64,000 nucleotides of DNA, taken from contig NZ_CANRMB010000011.1 in assembly GCF_947631635.1 (NCBI RefSeq), positions 29,063 to 93,062 on the forward strand, in the 5' to 3' direction. Under the pieces are notes generated by a model that made no database searches, was not told the origin of the DNA, and saw only the letters and a program-made list of their open reading frames with translations. Every line of letters starts with the position of its first letter. Positions within the stretch are counted from its first letter, which is position 1. A program made the translations under genes and the position numbers. This document shows positions 8,704 to 16,689 of this stretch, piece after piece. The DNA comes from an uncultured Dysosmobacter sp. (GTDB lineage: Bacteria > Bacillota > Clostridia > Oscillospirales > Oscillospiraceae).

Positions 8704-10854
8704 TTATTTGACTCGCTCTCCGGCGGCTTCCTTGGCGGCGACTTCCTTCACCGCGTCCTTGTGGCTCAGGTTGACCCGGCCCTTCTCGTCGATGTCGGTG
8801 ACCTTGACCCACATCATATCGCCTATCTTGCAGGCGTCCTCCACCTTCTCGATGCGGTGGTCGGCCAGCTTGGAGATGTGCACCAGGCCGTCCTTGCCGG
8901 GGGCCAGCTCCACGAAGGCGCCGAAGGTCATCAGACGAACCACGCGGCCGTAGTACAGGGCGCCCACCTCGGGCACGAACACGATGTCGTCGATGCACTT
9001 CTTGGCGGCGTCGCAGCTGTCGGGGTTGGGAGCGGAGATGAACACGGAGCCGTCGTCGTTGATGTCGATCTTGGCGCCGGTGTCGGCCACGATCTTCTGG
9101 ATGACGGAGCCGCCCTTGCCGATGACGTCCCGGATCTTGTCGGGATCGATGTGCATGGTCAGCATCTTGGGGGCGTACTTGGAGACCTCCTTGCGGGGCT
9201 CGGCAATGCAGGGCAGCATGATCTGGTCCAGGATCTGGCACCGGGCGTCGTAGGTGATGTCCAGGGCGTTCTGGATGATCTCCATGGTCAGGCCGTCATT
9301 CTTCAGGTCCATCTGGATGGCGGTGATGCCCTTCTTGGTGCCGGCCACCTTGAAGTCCATCTCGCCGTGGAAGTCCTCCACGCCCTGGATGTCGATGAAG
9401 GTGGTGAAGGAGCCGTCGTCATCCTGGATCAGGCCGCAGGAGATGCCGGCCACAGGGGCCTTGATGGGCACGCCGGCGTCCATCAGCGCCAGGGTGGAGC
9501 CGCAAATGGAGCCCTGGGAGGTGGAGCCGTTGGAGCTGACCACCTCGCTGACCACGCGGATGGCGTAGGGGAACTCCTCCACGGAGGGGATCACGGGCAG
9601 CAGGGCGCGCTCGGCCAGAGCACCGTGGCCGATCTCGCGGCGGCCGGGGGAGCGGGCGGGCTTGGCCTCGCCCACGGAGTAGCCGGGGAAGTTGTAGTGG
9701 TGCATATAGCGCTTTTCGGTCTCTTCCCAAATGGTGTCCAGCTTCTGGTTGGCGGACAGGGTGTCCAGCGTGCAGGCGGACAGGACCTGGGTCTGGCCGC
9801 GGGTGAACAGGCCGGAGCCGTGGACCCGGGGCAGAACGCCGACCTCGGCGTCCAGGGGCCGGATCTCGTTCTTCTGGCGGCCGTCCACGCGGTGGCCCTC
9901 CAGCAGCCATGCCTTGACGATCTTCTTCTGGAACTTGTAGGTGATCTCCTCCAGGTACTGGTCCATATCGGGGTGGGACTCCAGATACTTCTCGTGCCAC
10001 TTCTCGATCATGGCGTTCCAGCGGGCCTCTCGGACGTTCTTGTCGTCGGTGTCCATGGCGGCCTTGGCCTCGTCCATGAAGTTGGCCACGATATCGTCGA
10101 ACAGCTCCTGGTCGAAGGCGGCGTGGGGATATTCAAACTTGGGCTTGCCGATCTCAGCCACCATCTGGTTGATGAGGGCGATCTGCTTCTGGTTCTCCTC
10201 GTGGGCCAGCTTGATAGCCTCGAACATCTTGTCATTGGGGACCTCATTGGCGCCGGCCTCGATCATGACCACCTTCTTGCCGGTGGAGACCACGGTGACG
10301 TCCAGGTCGGAGACCTTCCGCTGCTCGCTGGTGGGATTCAGCACCAGCTTGCCGTCCACCAGGCCCACCTTCAGAGCGCCCACGGGGCCGTTCCAGGGAA
10401 TGTCGGAGATGGCCAGAGCGGCGGAGGTGCCGATCAGGGCGGCGATCTCGGGAGAGCAGTCATGGTCCACGCTCATGACGGTGGCCATGATGGAGACGTC
10501 GTTGCGGAAGTCATAGGGGAACAGGGGGCGGATGGGCCGGTCGATGACACGGCTGGTCAGGATGCCCTTTTCGCCGGGGCGTCCCTCCCGGCGGTTGAAG
10601 CTGCCGGGGATGCGGCCCACGGAATACATCTTCTCCTCAAAGTCCACGCTGAGGGGGAAGAAGTCGATGCCGTCCCGGGGACGGGCGGAGGCGGTGGCGC
10701 ACACCAGCACGCGGGTGTCGCCGTAGCCCACCATGACGGCGGCGTTGGCCAGCTCGGCCAGCTTGCCCACCTCCAGAGTCAGGGGGCGGCCGGCCAGATC
10801 CATCTCATACTTGCGGTAGTTGGGAAACTGTCTGCGGGTGATGATGGTTGACAT
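8704..10854 (-). CDS. pnp: Polyribonucleotide nucleotidyltransferase (PNPase)
   Basis: 716 residues. Two RNase PH domains (GRIPGSFNRREGRPGEKG; FTRGQTQVL and GSICGSTLALMDAGVP), an alpha-helical linker, a KH domain with DVIGKGGSVIQ (about residue 570) and a C-terminal S1 domain (GRVVRLMTFGAFVELAPGK). It degrades RNA 3' to 5' by phosphorolysis. The ATG at 10854 has AAAGGAG upstream. It lies downstream of rpsO in the standard rpsO-pnp order, but the two are separated by a rho-independent terminator, a tandem structured repeat and a long leader hairpin. Confidence 0.98.
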   Translation of the reverse strand: MSTIITRRQFPNYRKYEMDLAGRPLTLEVGKLAELANAAVMVGYGDTRVLVCATASARPRDGIDFFPLSVDFEEKMYSVGRIPGSFNRREGRPGEKGILTSRVIDRPIRPLFPYDFRNDVSIMATVMSVDHDCSPEIAALIGTSAALAISDIPWNGPVGALKVGLVDGKLVLNPTSEQRKVSDLDVTVVSTGKKVVMIEAGANEVPNDKMFEAIKLAHEENQKQIALINQMVAEIGKPKFEYPHAAFDQELFDDIVANFMDEAKAAMDTDDKNVREARWNAMIEKWHEKYLESHPDMDQYLEEITYKFQKKIVKAWLLEGHRVDGRQKNEIRPLDAEVGVLPRVHGSGLFTRGQTQVLSACTLDTLSANQKLDTIWEETEKRYMHHYNFPGYSVGEAKPARSPGRREIGHGALAERALLPVIPSVEEFPYAIRVVSEVVSSNGSTSQGSICGSTLALMDAGVPIKAPVAGISCGLIQDDDGSFTTFIDIQGVEDFHGEMDFKVAGTKKGITAIQMDLKNDGLTMEIIQNALDITYDARCQILDQIMLPCIAEPRKEVSKYAPKMLTMHIDPDKIRDVIGKGGSVIQKIVADTGAKIDINDDGSVFISAPNPDSCDAAKKCIDDIVFVPEVGALYYGRVVRLMTFGAFVELAPGKDGLVHISKLADHRIEKVEDACKIGDMMWVKVTDIDEKGRVNLSHKDAVKEVAAKEAAGERVK

Positions 10855-10881
10855 GATATTGCTCCTTTACATTTCAGGCTC

Positions 10882-10960
10882 GGGAGCGGCTCTTTTCGTA
10901 TTTGAAAGCATGTCCGAAGCCTTCGGGCACAGTTTCAAACACAAAAAGGCAGCGGCTCCC
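10882..10960 (-). promoter_or_regulatory. Long leader hairpin in the pnp 5' UTR
   Basis: The segments 10882-10919 and 10922-10960 are imperfect complements (about 35 pairs, including TTTGAAA/TTTCAAA and GGGAGC/GCTCCC) with the apex at CCGAAG/CTTCGG. On the minus strand this stem begins about 28 nt before the pnp ATG. In E. coli the pnp leader is also a long duplex, cut by RNase III and used for autoregulation. A similar role here is inference from position and shape. Confidence 0.6.
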
Positions 10961-10963
10961 GGC

Positions 10964-11123
10964 AGAGATACACGAGAGGGACCCTGCGGGCAAAGCCCGC
11001 TGGGTTCGCCGCAGGTGCGGCGTCCAAGCGTTTTGCCGAAAGGCAAAACCTTGAAATGGTCGGGCTCCGCTTGACCATTTGTGTTCGATCCGGGGTCCCC
11101 GCGCGGCATGCCGCGTGGGGGAT
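10964..11123. repeat. Family E structured element, copy 1 (pnp-rpsO)
   Basis: 160 bp. Read on the plus strand it holds successive hairpins GCGGGC/GCCCGC, CGCCGC/GCGGCG, TTTTGCC-GAAA-GGCAAAA, AATGGTC/GACCATT and CCCCGCGCGG/CCGCGTGGGG, joined by fixed motifs GTCCAAGC, CTTGAAAT, GGCTCCGC and CGGGGTCCCC. The same motifs with different stem sequences occur near hfq and mutL. No credible reading frame. Confidence 0.88.
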
Positions 11124-11159
11124 CACAGTTTCAAACACAAAAAGGCAGCAGCTCCCGGC

Positions 11160-11319
11160 AGAGATACACGAAAGGGACCCTGCGGGCAAAGCCCGCTGGG
11201 TTCGCCGCAGGTGCGGCGTCCAAGCGTTTTGCCGAGAGGCAAAACCTTGAAATGGTCGGGCTCCGCCTGACCATTTGCGTTCAATCCGGGGTCCCCGCGC
11301 GGCCCGCCGCGTGGGGAAT
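11160..11319. repeat. Family E structured element, copy 2 (pnp-rpsO)
   Basis: 160 bp, a handful of substitutions from copy 1. Several fall in loops or preserve pairing, for example the third hairpin loop GAAA becomes GAGA, still a GNRA tetraloop. Confidence 0.88.
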
Positions 11320-11365
11320 CACAGTTTCAAACACAAAAAGGCAGCGGCTCCCGGCGGATTTGTAC

Positions 11366-11397
11366 AAAAGGGTGACGGAGGCCAGCCTCCGTCACCC
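11366..11397 (-). terminator. rpsO terminator
   Basis: A 13-bp stem (11397-11385 with 11382-11370) with a 2-nt loop, followed on the minus strand by TTTTGT. It lies 10 bp past the rpsO stop and separates rpsO from pnp. Confidence 0.88.
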
Positions 11398-11407
11398 GAT
11401 TTGTCTC

Positions 11408-11674
11408 TTATTTCCGGATGCCCAGCTTGGCGATCAGAGCACGATAGCGCTCGATGTCCTTTCTCTGCAGGTAGTCCAGCAGGCTGCGGCGCTTACCGAC
11501 CATCTTCAGCAGGCCACGGTTGGAGTGCTTGTCCTGGGGGTTCTTGCGCATGTGCTCGGTCAGCACATTGATGCGCTCGGTCAGAATGGCGATCTGGACC
11601 TCGGGAGAACCCGTGTCCGTGGGATGGGTGCGGTTGGCGTCGATAACAGCGGTCTTTTGTTCTTTGCGCAGCAT
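11408..11674 (-). CDS. rpsO: 30S ribosomal protein S15
   Basis: 88 residues, the standard length. It carries the family signature [31 protein letters not shown] and [12 protein letters not shown]15 binds 16S rRNA helices 20-22 as a primary assembly protein. The ATG at 11674 is chosen over the GTG at 11686 because AAGGTGG lies 8 nt upstream. Confidence 0.97.
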   Translation of the reverse strand: MLRKEQKTAVIDANRTHPTDTGSPEVQIAILTERINVLTEHMRKNPQDKHSNRGLLKMVGKRRSLLDYLQRKDIERYRALIAKLGIRK

Positions 11675-11776
11675 AGTGATTTCCACCTTTCCAATAATTC
11701 CCCGCAGGACTGCGTTCCGGGATCGGTGAAAGTCCGCAAAACGAAGCTCTGGGGCATAATCTGCACGGTCGCGTGC
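11675..11776 (-). promoter_or_regulatory. rpsO leader, possible S15 autoregulatory RNA
   Basis: About 100 nt from the predicted start site to the rpsO ATG. It can form GCACG-CGAC-CGTGC, GGACT/AGTCC, and a GCCCC that could pair with CGGGG just before the ribosome site. S15 leaders in several phyla fold like this to allow feedback repression. No specific known leader class is matched with confidence. Confidence 0.35.
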
Positions 11777-11782
11777 TTAAAA

Positions 11783-11811
11783 AATATATCACACCGGATG
11801 CCGCTTGTAAA
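11783..11811 (-). promoter_or_regulatory. rpsO promoter
   Basis: TTTACA (11811-11806), 17-bp spacer, TATATT (11788-11783) on the minus strand. Confidence 0.75.
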
Positions 11812-11894
11812 GAGAAAAATCGAGGATTTTTATAACATATATGCGGTTCCCGGATATTTTTGCGAAAGATCCGGCCGTTTGCTCCAGGAAGTGC

Positions 11895-11943
11895 TTGACA
11901 AGGGGAGCGGGGTATGATATGTTAACTGTACTAGTACGGTTAA
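11895..11943 (+). promoter_or_regulatory. Promoter and palindromic operator of the GntR-ABC exporter operon
   Basis: TTGACA (11895-11900), 17-bp spacer, TATGTT (11918-11923). A 22-bp near-perfect palindrome at 11922-11943, TTAACTGTACT then AGTACGGTTAA, overlaps the -10 and start site. This is where a YtrA-type GntR repressor would be expected to bind, giving autorepression. Confidence 0.8.
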
Positions 11944-11986
11944 TACAGTTTGCGGCAAAACAGGCCGCAGAAGGGAAGGTGAAGCC

Positions 11987-12352
11987 ATGATCAGCCTGAA
12001 TTATCGGGATTCCAGGCCGATTTACGAGCAGATCAAGGATGGCCTGCGGAAGCTGATCGTCACCGGAGCCATGGCGCCGGATGAAAAGCTGCCGTCCGTC
12101 CGGGCATTGGCCACTCAGCTGTCCATCAACCCCAATACCATCCAGCGGGCCTATAACGAGCTGGAGGGCGAGGGGTACATCTACTCCGTCCCCGGCAAGG
12201 GCAGCTTTGCCACCGGAAATGTGGACGCGGACGCGGCCCGGAAGCAGGACCTGCTGGCGAAGGTGCGGGAGCTGCTGGCGGAGCTGCGATATCTGGGCGT
12301 GGGCGACGAGGAGCTGCTGGCGCTGTTGAAAGAGAAGGAGGAGACGCCATGA
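11987..12352 (+). CDS. GntR family transcriptional regulator, YtrA subfamily
   Basis: 121 residues, the short YtrA type with no large ligand domain. The N-terminal winged helix (residues 10-75) contains PIYEQIKDGLRKLIV, EKLPSVRALATQLSINPNTIQRAYNELE and GYIYSVPGKGSF; residues 85-121 form a short C-terminal helix pair for dimerisation. The ATG follows GGGAAGGTGAAGCC. It overlaps the next gene by 4 bp and is presumably the repressor of the ABC operon through the palindrome at 11922-11943. YtrA regulators commonly respond to cell-envelope antibiotics. Confidence 0.9.
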   Translation: MISLNYRDSRPIYEQIKDGLRKLIVTGAMAPDEKLPSVRALATQLSINPNTIQRAYNELEGEGYIYSVPGKGSFATGNVDADAARKQDLLAKVRELLAELRYLGVGDEELLALLKEKEETP

Positions 12353-13245
12353 TCGAAGTGAAGAGCGCCGTCAAGCGGTTTGACGGCTTCGCGGCCCTGG
12401 ACGGGGCCTCGCTGACCGTTCCGGCGGGCAGCGTATACGGCCTGGTAGGGCCCAACGGCGCGGGAAAATCCACCGTGATCCGCTGCCTGACGGGAGTCTA
12501 CCGGCAGGATGAGGGCGCCGTTCAGATCGGCGGCGCGGACGTGTGGGAAAACGCGGCGTTGAAGGCCCGCGTGGCCGCCATCCCCGACGACTGGTACTAT
12601 TTTTTGCAGGCCACCGTTCGGGATATGATGCGCTTTTACCGGGGTTTTTATCCCTCGTTTTCCATGGAGCGCTATGAAAAGCTGAAGGAAGTCTTCAGCA
12701 TCGATGAGAAAAAGACCATCCGCCGCCTGTCCAAGGGCATGCAGAAGCAGGTGGCCTTCTGGCTGGCCCTCTCCTGCATGCCGGACTACCTGATCCTGGA
12801 CGAACCCGTGGACGGCCTGGACCCGGTGATGCGGCGGCAGGTGTGGTCCCTGGTGATGGGCGACGTGGCCCAGCGGGGCACCACGGTGCTGGTCAGCTCC
12901 CACAACCTGCGGGAGCTGGAGGACGTCTGCGACCACGTGGGCATCATGGACCACGGCAAGGTGCTGCTGGAGCGGTCCCTGGCGCAGCTGCAGGACAACA
13001 TGGTGAAGCTCCAGGTGGTGTTCCCGGACGGCATGACGGAGGTCCCGGCGGAGCTGCCGGTGCTCCATGCGTCCAGGATCGGCCGGATCCATACCTTAAT
13101 TATGCGGATGAACGCGGAGGAGGCCACGGCCAAGCTCTCCACCTACAATCCGCTGCTGGTGGACGCGGTGCCCCTGACGCTGGAGGAGATCTTTATCTAT
13201 GAATTGGGAGGTGCGGACTATGCGGTCAAAGATATCGTTCTTTAA
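12349..13245 (+). CDS. ABC transporter ATP-binding protein (YtrB/EcsA-like)
   Basis: 298 residues. Walker A GPNGAGKST (about residue 36), a Q-loop region, signature LSKGMQKQ instead of LSGGQ, Walker B LILDEP and the H-loop SSHNL are visible, followed by a C-terminal extension of about 80 residues common to this exporter subfamily. It pairs with the permease encoded next, whose start overlaps it by 26 bp. Substrate unknown. Confidence 0.9.
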   Translation: MIEVKSAVKRFDGFAALDGASLTVPAGSVYGLVGPNGAGKSTVIRCLTGVYRQDEGAVQIGGADVWENAALKARVAAIPDDWYYFLQATVRDMMRFYRGFYPSFSMERYEKLKEVFSIDEKKTIRRLSKGMQKQVAFWLALSCMPDYLILDEPVDGLDPVMRRQVWSLVMGDVAQRGTTVLVSSHNLRELEDVCDHVGIMDHGKVLLERSLAQLQDNMVKLQVVFPDGMTEVPAELPVLHASRIGRIHTLIMRMNAEEATAKLSTYNPLLVDAVPLTLEEIFIYELGGADYAVKDIVL

Positions 13246-15175
13246 CGGGACACTGTTCCGCAAGAACCTGACGCGGTTCTGGCCCCTGTGGGGCGGCGCA
13301 AGCTTCTTGGGCGCGCTGTTCCCCCTGGCCCTGTGGCTGAACATCAGCCGAGGCGACAGCTTTTACCAGAGAACTCCCCTGGAATACACCAGCGCCTATT
13401 ACAGCATCCTGACCGAAATTGTGCCCATCATCTGCCTGCTGTACGCCATCCTCTGCGCCATGGCGGTGTGGAGCTACCTGTACAATGCCCGGAGCGTGGG
13501 GATGCTCCACACCCTGCCCATCCGGCGGGAGGGTCTGTTCGCCGCCAACTTCCTCTCCGGCATGGCCATGATGCTGATCCCCTACGCCGTCACAGGCGCG
13601 CTGTGCGTGCTGGTCTCCGTGCTCTACGGCAATTTTGAGCCGGCGGGCCTCTTCACCACCATCCTGGGCGTGCTGGGGCTGAGCTTCTTCTACTTTGCCA
13701 GCGCCACCTGTGTGGCCTTCGTCACCGGAAACCTCCTCGCCCTGCCAGTGCTTTACTTCCTGCTGCACTTTCTGGCCGCGGCGCTGGAGTGGATCCTGAC
13801 GGAGCTCGCCTCCTGCTTCCTGGTGGGCGTGAACGCCTTTTACACCGGGGCGTCGGACGTTCTCTCTCCCACCATCCATTTCCTGAGGCATCTGGGCGTG
13901 GACCGGACCTACGAGGAGGTGGAGCGGATCTCCTCCAACGGCTATCATTACACAGACAGCGTGCTGACCGCCGTGAGGCTGGAGAATTTCTGGATCATCG
14001 GCGTCTACGCCCTGGTGGGCGCGGCGCTGGCTGCCATTGCCCTGGCCCTTTACCGCCGCCGCAGGAGCGAGAGCGCCGGAGACGTGGTGGCCGTGGGCTG
14101 GATGAAGCCCCTGTTCCGCTACGGCCTGGCGGCCACGGCGGCCCTGGTGGGCGGCCGGGCGCTGTACGCCCTGTTCTGGGAGGACAGCTTCCAAAACGGC
14201 AGCTACGCCGAGGCGCTGCCCATGGCCGTGTGCATGGCGGTGGCGGGCGTCATCGGCTACTATATCGCCTCCATGTTGCTGGCAAAGTCCCTGAAGGTCT
14301 TTCGCGGGAGCTGGATCGGCGCGGGGGCGGTGCTCGTGGCCTGTGCCGCGCTGTGCGCCGTGCTGCGGTTCGACCTGCTGGGCATTGAGAGCCGGGTGCC
14401 GGAGGCCGGGACCTTCACCGACGTCCGCCTCTATGCGGCAGACAACTCCTATACGCTCTGCACCGGGGAGGACGACGCGCTGATCAGCGATGTGCTGGCG
14501 CTCCACCGGGCTGTCATCCATGAGGCGGAGCGCCTGCGGGACACCAGCTGGCGCCATGAGACCACGGAGGACGGCAAGCTGCTCTATGCCCGTACATATA
14601 TGACGCTGACCTATACGCTGGAAAACGGCCGCGAAGTCCGCCGCAGCTACGACCTTCCCCTGACGAAGGAGCGGATGGCGGAGGAGGGCACCTATGAACA
14701 GTTGCTGGATCAGCTGGTGAACCAGCAGGTTATGAAGGAGAAGCGCCTGCATCTGAATGACAGCCGTTATACGGTCTCCGGCGGATCGCTCTGGCGGTAT
14801 ACCCCGGACGGCGCCGGCGACGAGGGCTTCGACCTGAACAGCCGGGAGGCGAAAACCATTTTGGAGGCCGTTGGGCAGGATGTGCAAAGCGGAAACTGGG
14901 GCGATGTGACCTGGTTTGACTCCGACCGGGACAGCGCCTATGCGCTGGAGCTCTCTTTGTACTTTGATCGCCGGGAGGAGAACAGCAGGGTCCCTGCCAG
15001 CGACCAGATCAGCATCACCGTCCGGCCGAAAATGGTCCACACCCTGGACTGCCTGGACGCGCTGGGCCTGATCGACCGGAACGAACTATTCACCTGGGGA
15101 CAGCTTGACGCGTATAACGATGCGGAGGTCCAATACACCGAGATGGCGGTCCCCGTTGAGGAGATGAAGCGCTGA
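13220..15175 (+). CDS. ABC-2 type transporter permease with large extracytoplasmic domain
   Basis: About 651 residues. The N-terminal part has six or more transmembrane segments, another set lies around residues 250-400, and the C-terminal 250 residues form a soluble domain resembling the DUF6449 region of similar clostridial permeases. The ATG at 13220 is chosen because GGGAGGT precedes it; ATG 13199 has none. It overlaps the ATPase gene by 26 bp, so the two are coupled. It is followed after 3 bp by an amidase gene, suggesting an envelope-directed function. Confidence 0.82.
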   Translation: MRSKISFFNGTLFRKNLTRFWPLWGGASFLGALFPLALWLNISRGDSFYQRTPLEYTSAYYSILTEIVPIICLLYAILCAMAVWSYLYNARSVGMLHTLPIRREGLFAANFLSGMAMMLIPYAVTGALCVLVSVLYGNFEPAGLFTTILGVLGLSFFYFASATCVAFVTGNLLALPVLYFLLHFLAAALEWILTELASCFLVGVNAFYTGASDVLSPTIHFLRHLGVDRTYEEVERISSNGYHYTDSVLTAVRLENFWIIGVYALVGAALAAIALALYRRRRSESAGDVVAVGWMKPLFRYGLAATAALVGGRALYALFWEDSFQNGSYAEALPMAVCMAVAGVIGYYIASMLLAKSLKVFRGSWIGAGAVLVACAALCAVLRFDLLGIESRVPEAGTFTDVRLYAADNSYTLCTGEDDALISDVLALHRAVIHEAERLRDTSWRHETTEDGKLLYARTYMTLTYTLENGREVRRSYDLPLTKERMAEEGTYEQLLDQLVNQQVMKEKRLHLNDSRYTVSGGSLWRYTPDGAGDEGFDLNSREAKTILEAVGQDVQSGNWGDVTWFDSDRDSAYALELSLYFDRREENSRVPASDQISITVRPKMVHTLDCLDALGLIDRNELFTWGQLDAYNDAEVQYTEMAVPVEEMKR

Positions 15176-15178
15176 ACC

Positions 15179-15856
15179 ATGGAAACGCACGGAAGAAGGC
15201 GCCGGAGGCGGCGGTATGCCGATCCCCGGCTGAAGATCGGCGTCCTGGCGGCGGTGCTGCTGGTGCTGGCGTTCGCCGTCATAGGCACGGTCCTGACAAA
15301 ACTGGGACCCGCCGCCAAGGACGTGGAGGTGCCGGATTATGTGCGGAAGGACTATCTCACGGTGAACGAGTGGTCCCGTCCCGGCACGGAGCTGGAGAAG
15401 ATCCGGGGCGTGGTCATCCACTATGTGGGCAACCCCGACACCACCGCCCAGGCCAACCGCAACTATTTTGAATCCCTGTCCTCCGGCGCAGAGGGCGTCT
15501 ATGCCAGCAGCCACTTTGTGGTGGGGCTGGAGGGGGAGACCATCCAGTGCATCCCCCTGACGGAGATCGCCTACGCCTCTAACGGGCGGAACGGCGACAC
15601 GGTGTCCATCGAGGTCTGCCATCCCGACGAGACCGGGGAATTTTCCCCGGTCACCTATGACCGGGTGGTGGAGCTGACTGCCTGGCTGTGCCGGGAGTTC
15701 CGGCTGGACCCGGAGACCGAGGTCATCCGCCACTATGACGTGACAGGCAAGATCTGTCCGAAGTACTACGTGGAAAACCCGGAGGCCTGGGACGCCTTCC
15801 GGACGGATGTGGCCGCTGAAATGGAGGCGCAGAAGACGGCGGAAGCGGCGGATTGA
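15179..15856 (+). CDS. Membrane-anchored N-acetylmuramoyl-L-alanine amidase (Amidase_2/PGRP fold)
   Basis: 225 residues. An Arg-rich N-terminus and one transmembrane segment (about 20-42) anchor a zinc amidase domain: VIHYVGNPDTTAQAN supplies the first His, SSHFVVGLEG.TIQCIPL the core, and IRHYDVTGKICPKYY the second His and the Cys or Lys region. It would cleave the bond between muramic acid and the stem peptide. The start lies 3 bp after the permease stop with GAGGAG about 13 nt upstream. Last gene of the GntR-ABC operon. Confidence 0.9.
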   Translation: METHGRRRRRRRYADPRLKIGVLAAVLLVLAFAVIGTVLTKLGPAAKDVEVPDYVRKDYLTVNEWSRPGTELEKIRGVVIHYVGNPDTTAQANRNYFESLSSGAEGVYASSHFVVGLEGETIQCIPLTEIAYASNGRNGDTVSIEVCHPDETGEFSPVTYDRVVELTAWLCREFRLDPETEVIRHYDVTGKICPKYYVENPEAWDAFRTDVAAEMEAQKTAEAAD

Positions 15857-15896
15857 CGGCCTGTGGAAAAAATTTTTAAAAATTTTTCAAAAAAGG

Positions 15897-15923
15897 TGAA
15901 ACAAAACGCCCCTTTGAATCGTC
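15897..15923 (+). promoter_or_regulatory. ECF sigma-type promoter (SigM/W/X-like)
   Basis: TGAAAC (15897-15902), 17-bp spacer, CGTC (15920-15923), the classic extracytoplasmic-function sigma pattern in Firmicutes, with a run of A/T palindromes just upstream. It points at the 56-residue gene starting at 15960. No ECF sigma gene is in the window. Confidence 0.6.
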
Positions 15924-15959
15924 TTATTATCAGAAGCTGTGTGAAAGGAGCCATTCTCT

Positions 15960-16130
15960 GTGGAGAAAACAAGAGCAAATGAAGACCTGTGGCGCGTCTG
16001 GGTGGATACCCGGCGGCGGATCGTATCCTTCCATGAAGAGGAAGGCTGTCAGCTGCTGGAGTTCCGGAGCCGGGAATTGTTCCTGAGCTGCGTGGACCAG
16101 TACACAGGGATGCAGTACCGGTATCAATAA
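15960..16130 (+). CDS. Small conserved hypothetical protein, paralogue of the gene at 16690
   Basis: 56 residues from a GTG with AAAGGAG 9 nt upstream. The sequence shares the pattern LWR.WVDT.RR.VSFHE.EG.QLLEF.S.E.F..C.D.YT with a second tiny gene 560 bp downstream, about 60% identical, which argues that both are real. No transmembrane segment or known motif. It lies behind an ECF-type promoter and before a bidirectional terminator. Function unknown. Confidence 0.7.
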   Translation: MEKTRANEDLWRVWVDTRRRIVSFHEEEGCQLLEFRSRELFLSCVDQYTGMQYRYQ

Positions 16131-16134
16131 GTGG

Positions 16135-16165
16135 AAAAAGGACCGCCGTGGGCGGTCCTTTTTTT
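16135..16165. terminator. Bidirectional terminator between the small gene and the XRE gene
   Basis: Stem AAAAAGGACCGCC / GGCGGTCCTTTTT with a 3-nt loop, T-run on both strands. It serves the convergent genes 15960-16130 (+) and 16164-16379 (-). Confidence 0.88.
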
Positions 16166-16379
16166 ATCTGAGGTAGGGGGTGGGGTCATCGGTCAGGCCC
16201 AGCAGGTAGTCGATGCTGGTCTCGTAAAACCGGGCCAGGGCGATCAGCGCCGCGCTGGGGATGTCCAGCGTGCCGCTCTCATACCGGGAGTAGGTGGCCT
16301 GGGAGACGTGGAGCAGCTCCGCCAGCATCCGCTGGGGCAGGTCCTTGTCCTCCCGCAGGTCCCGCAGACGCTGATACAT
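16164..16379 (-). CDS. Small XRE-family helix-turn-helix regulator
   Basis: 71 residues, essentially one Cro/CI-type helix-turn-helix (YQRLRDLREDKDLPQ, AELLHVSQATYSRYESG, FYETSIDYLLGL). The ATG at 16379 has AAGGAG upstream. A run of hairpins (element C1) and an inverted repeat CACTTGAAA/TTTCAAGTG lie just upstream and may include its operator. It is flanked by two paralogous tiny genes. Target unknown. Confidence 0.85.
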   Translation of the reverse strand: MYQRLRDLREDKDLPQRMLAELLHVSQATYSRYESGTLDIPSAALIALARFYETSIDYLLGLTDDPTPYLR

Positions 16380-16417
16380 GGCCCACCGCTCCTTCCGTTC
16401 CCGATTCCGCTGTTATC

Positions 16418-16556
16418 ATCAAATCACTTGAAACGTGATCAATTCACTTTTCAAGTGTCACAGCGCATGTGCGCTGTGACAGGCCGCGGACCGCGGTCTT
16501 GATTTGCATTTCATCGTCAATCGCTGTGCGCTTTGCGCACAGCGGGCATCACCCGC
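16418..16556. repeat. Family C structured element, copy 1
   Basis: About 139 bp of successive hairpins: CACTTGAAA/TTTCAAGTG, GTCACAGCGC/GCGCTGTGAC, CGCTGTGCGC-TTT-GCGCACAGCG and GCGGG/CCCGC, with linkers beginning ATCAAATCAC and containing TCATCGTCAA. A second copy with the same linkers and different, still paired, stems lies at 62841-62988. No coding potential. Confidence 0.75.
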
Positions 16557-16625
16557 TTGAAAAAACGCATGCGATTTTTCAAGTTCATTGACCATATTCT
16601 AGGATATGCAAAAAATGCATATTGC

Positions 16626-16650
16626 ATTTTATGCGATAATCGCATAAAAT
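16626..16650. promoter_or_regulatory. 25-bp perfect palindrome upstream of the second small gene
   Basis: ATTTTATGCGAT, one central base, ATCGCATAAAAT. It lies 40 bp before the GTG at 16690 in an AT-rich stretch that also holds another inverted repeat CTTGAAAAA/TTTTTCAAG (about 16556-16583). Likely a regulator-binding site; the regulator is not known but the adjacent XRE protein is a candidate. Confidence 0.55.
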
Positions 16651-16689
16651 AGCAGAGAAAGGCAATCGGGCAGCGGGAGGTGAGCGGCA

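Larger units (their letters stand above)
10928..11355. repeat. Tandem 196-bp repeat between pnp and rpsO (H-E-H-E-H)
   Basis: A 36-bp segment H recurs at 10928, 11124 and 11320, exactly 196 bp apart; between them lie two near-identical 160-bp E elements. H1 is the outer arm of the pnp leader hairpin, so H is host sequence and E appears to be the insert. After H3 the sequence changes to the unique rpsO terminator region. Confidence 0.93.

Noticed and set aside
8560..10851. 763-residue plus-strand open frame
   Set aside because: Shadow of pnp on the other strand; Gly/Val/Leu/His-rich composition and no ribosome site.
10928..11355. CRISPR-like array
   Set aside because: Repeats of 36 bp are the right size, but the two spacers are 160 bp and nearly identical to each other, and no cas genes are present.
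11081..11917. 278-residue plus-strand frame through the pnp-rpsO repeats
   Set aside because: It runs through two tandem repeats and antisense to rpsO; the repeated peptide is a by-product of the 196-bp period, which is not a multiple of three.
16456..16481. Perfect palindrome as a stand-alone terminator of the XRE gene or the second small gene
   Set aside because: No T-run on either strand; it is better explained as stem B of element C1.
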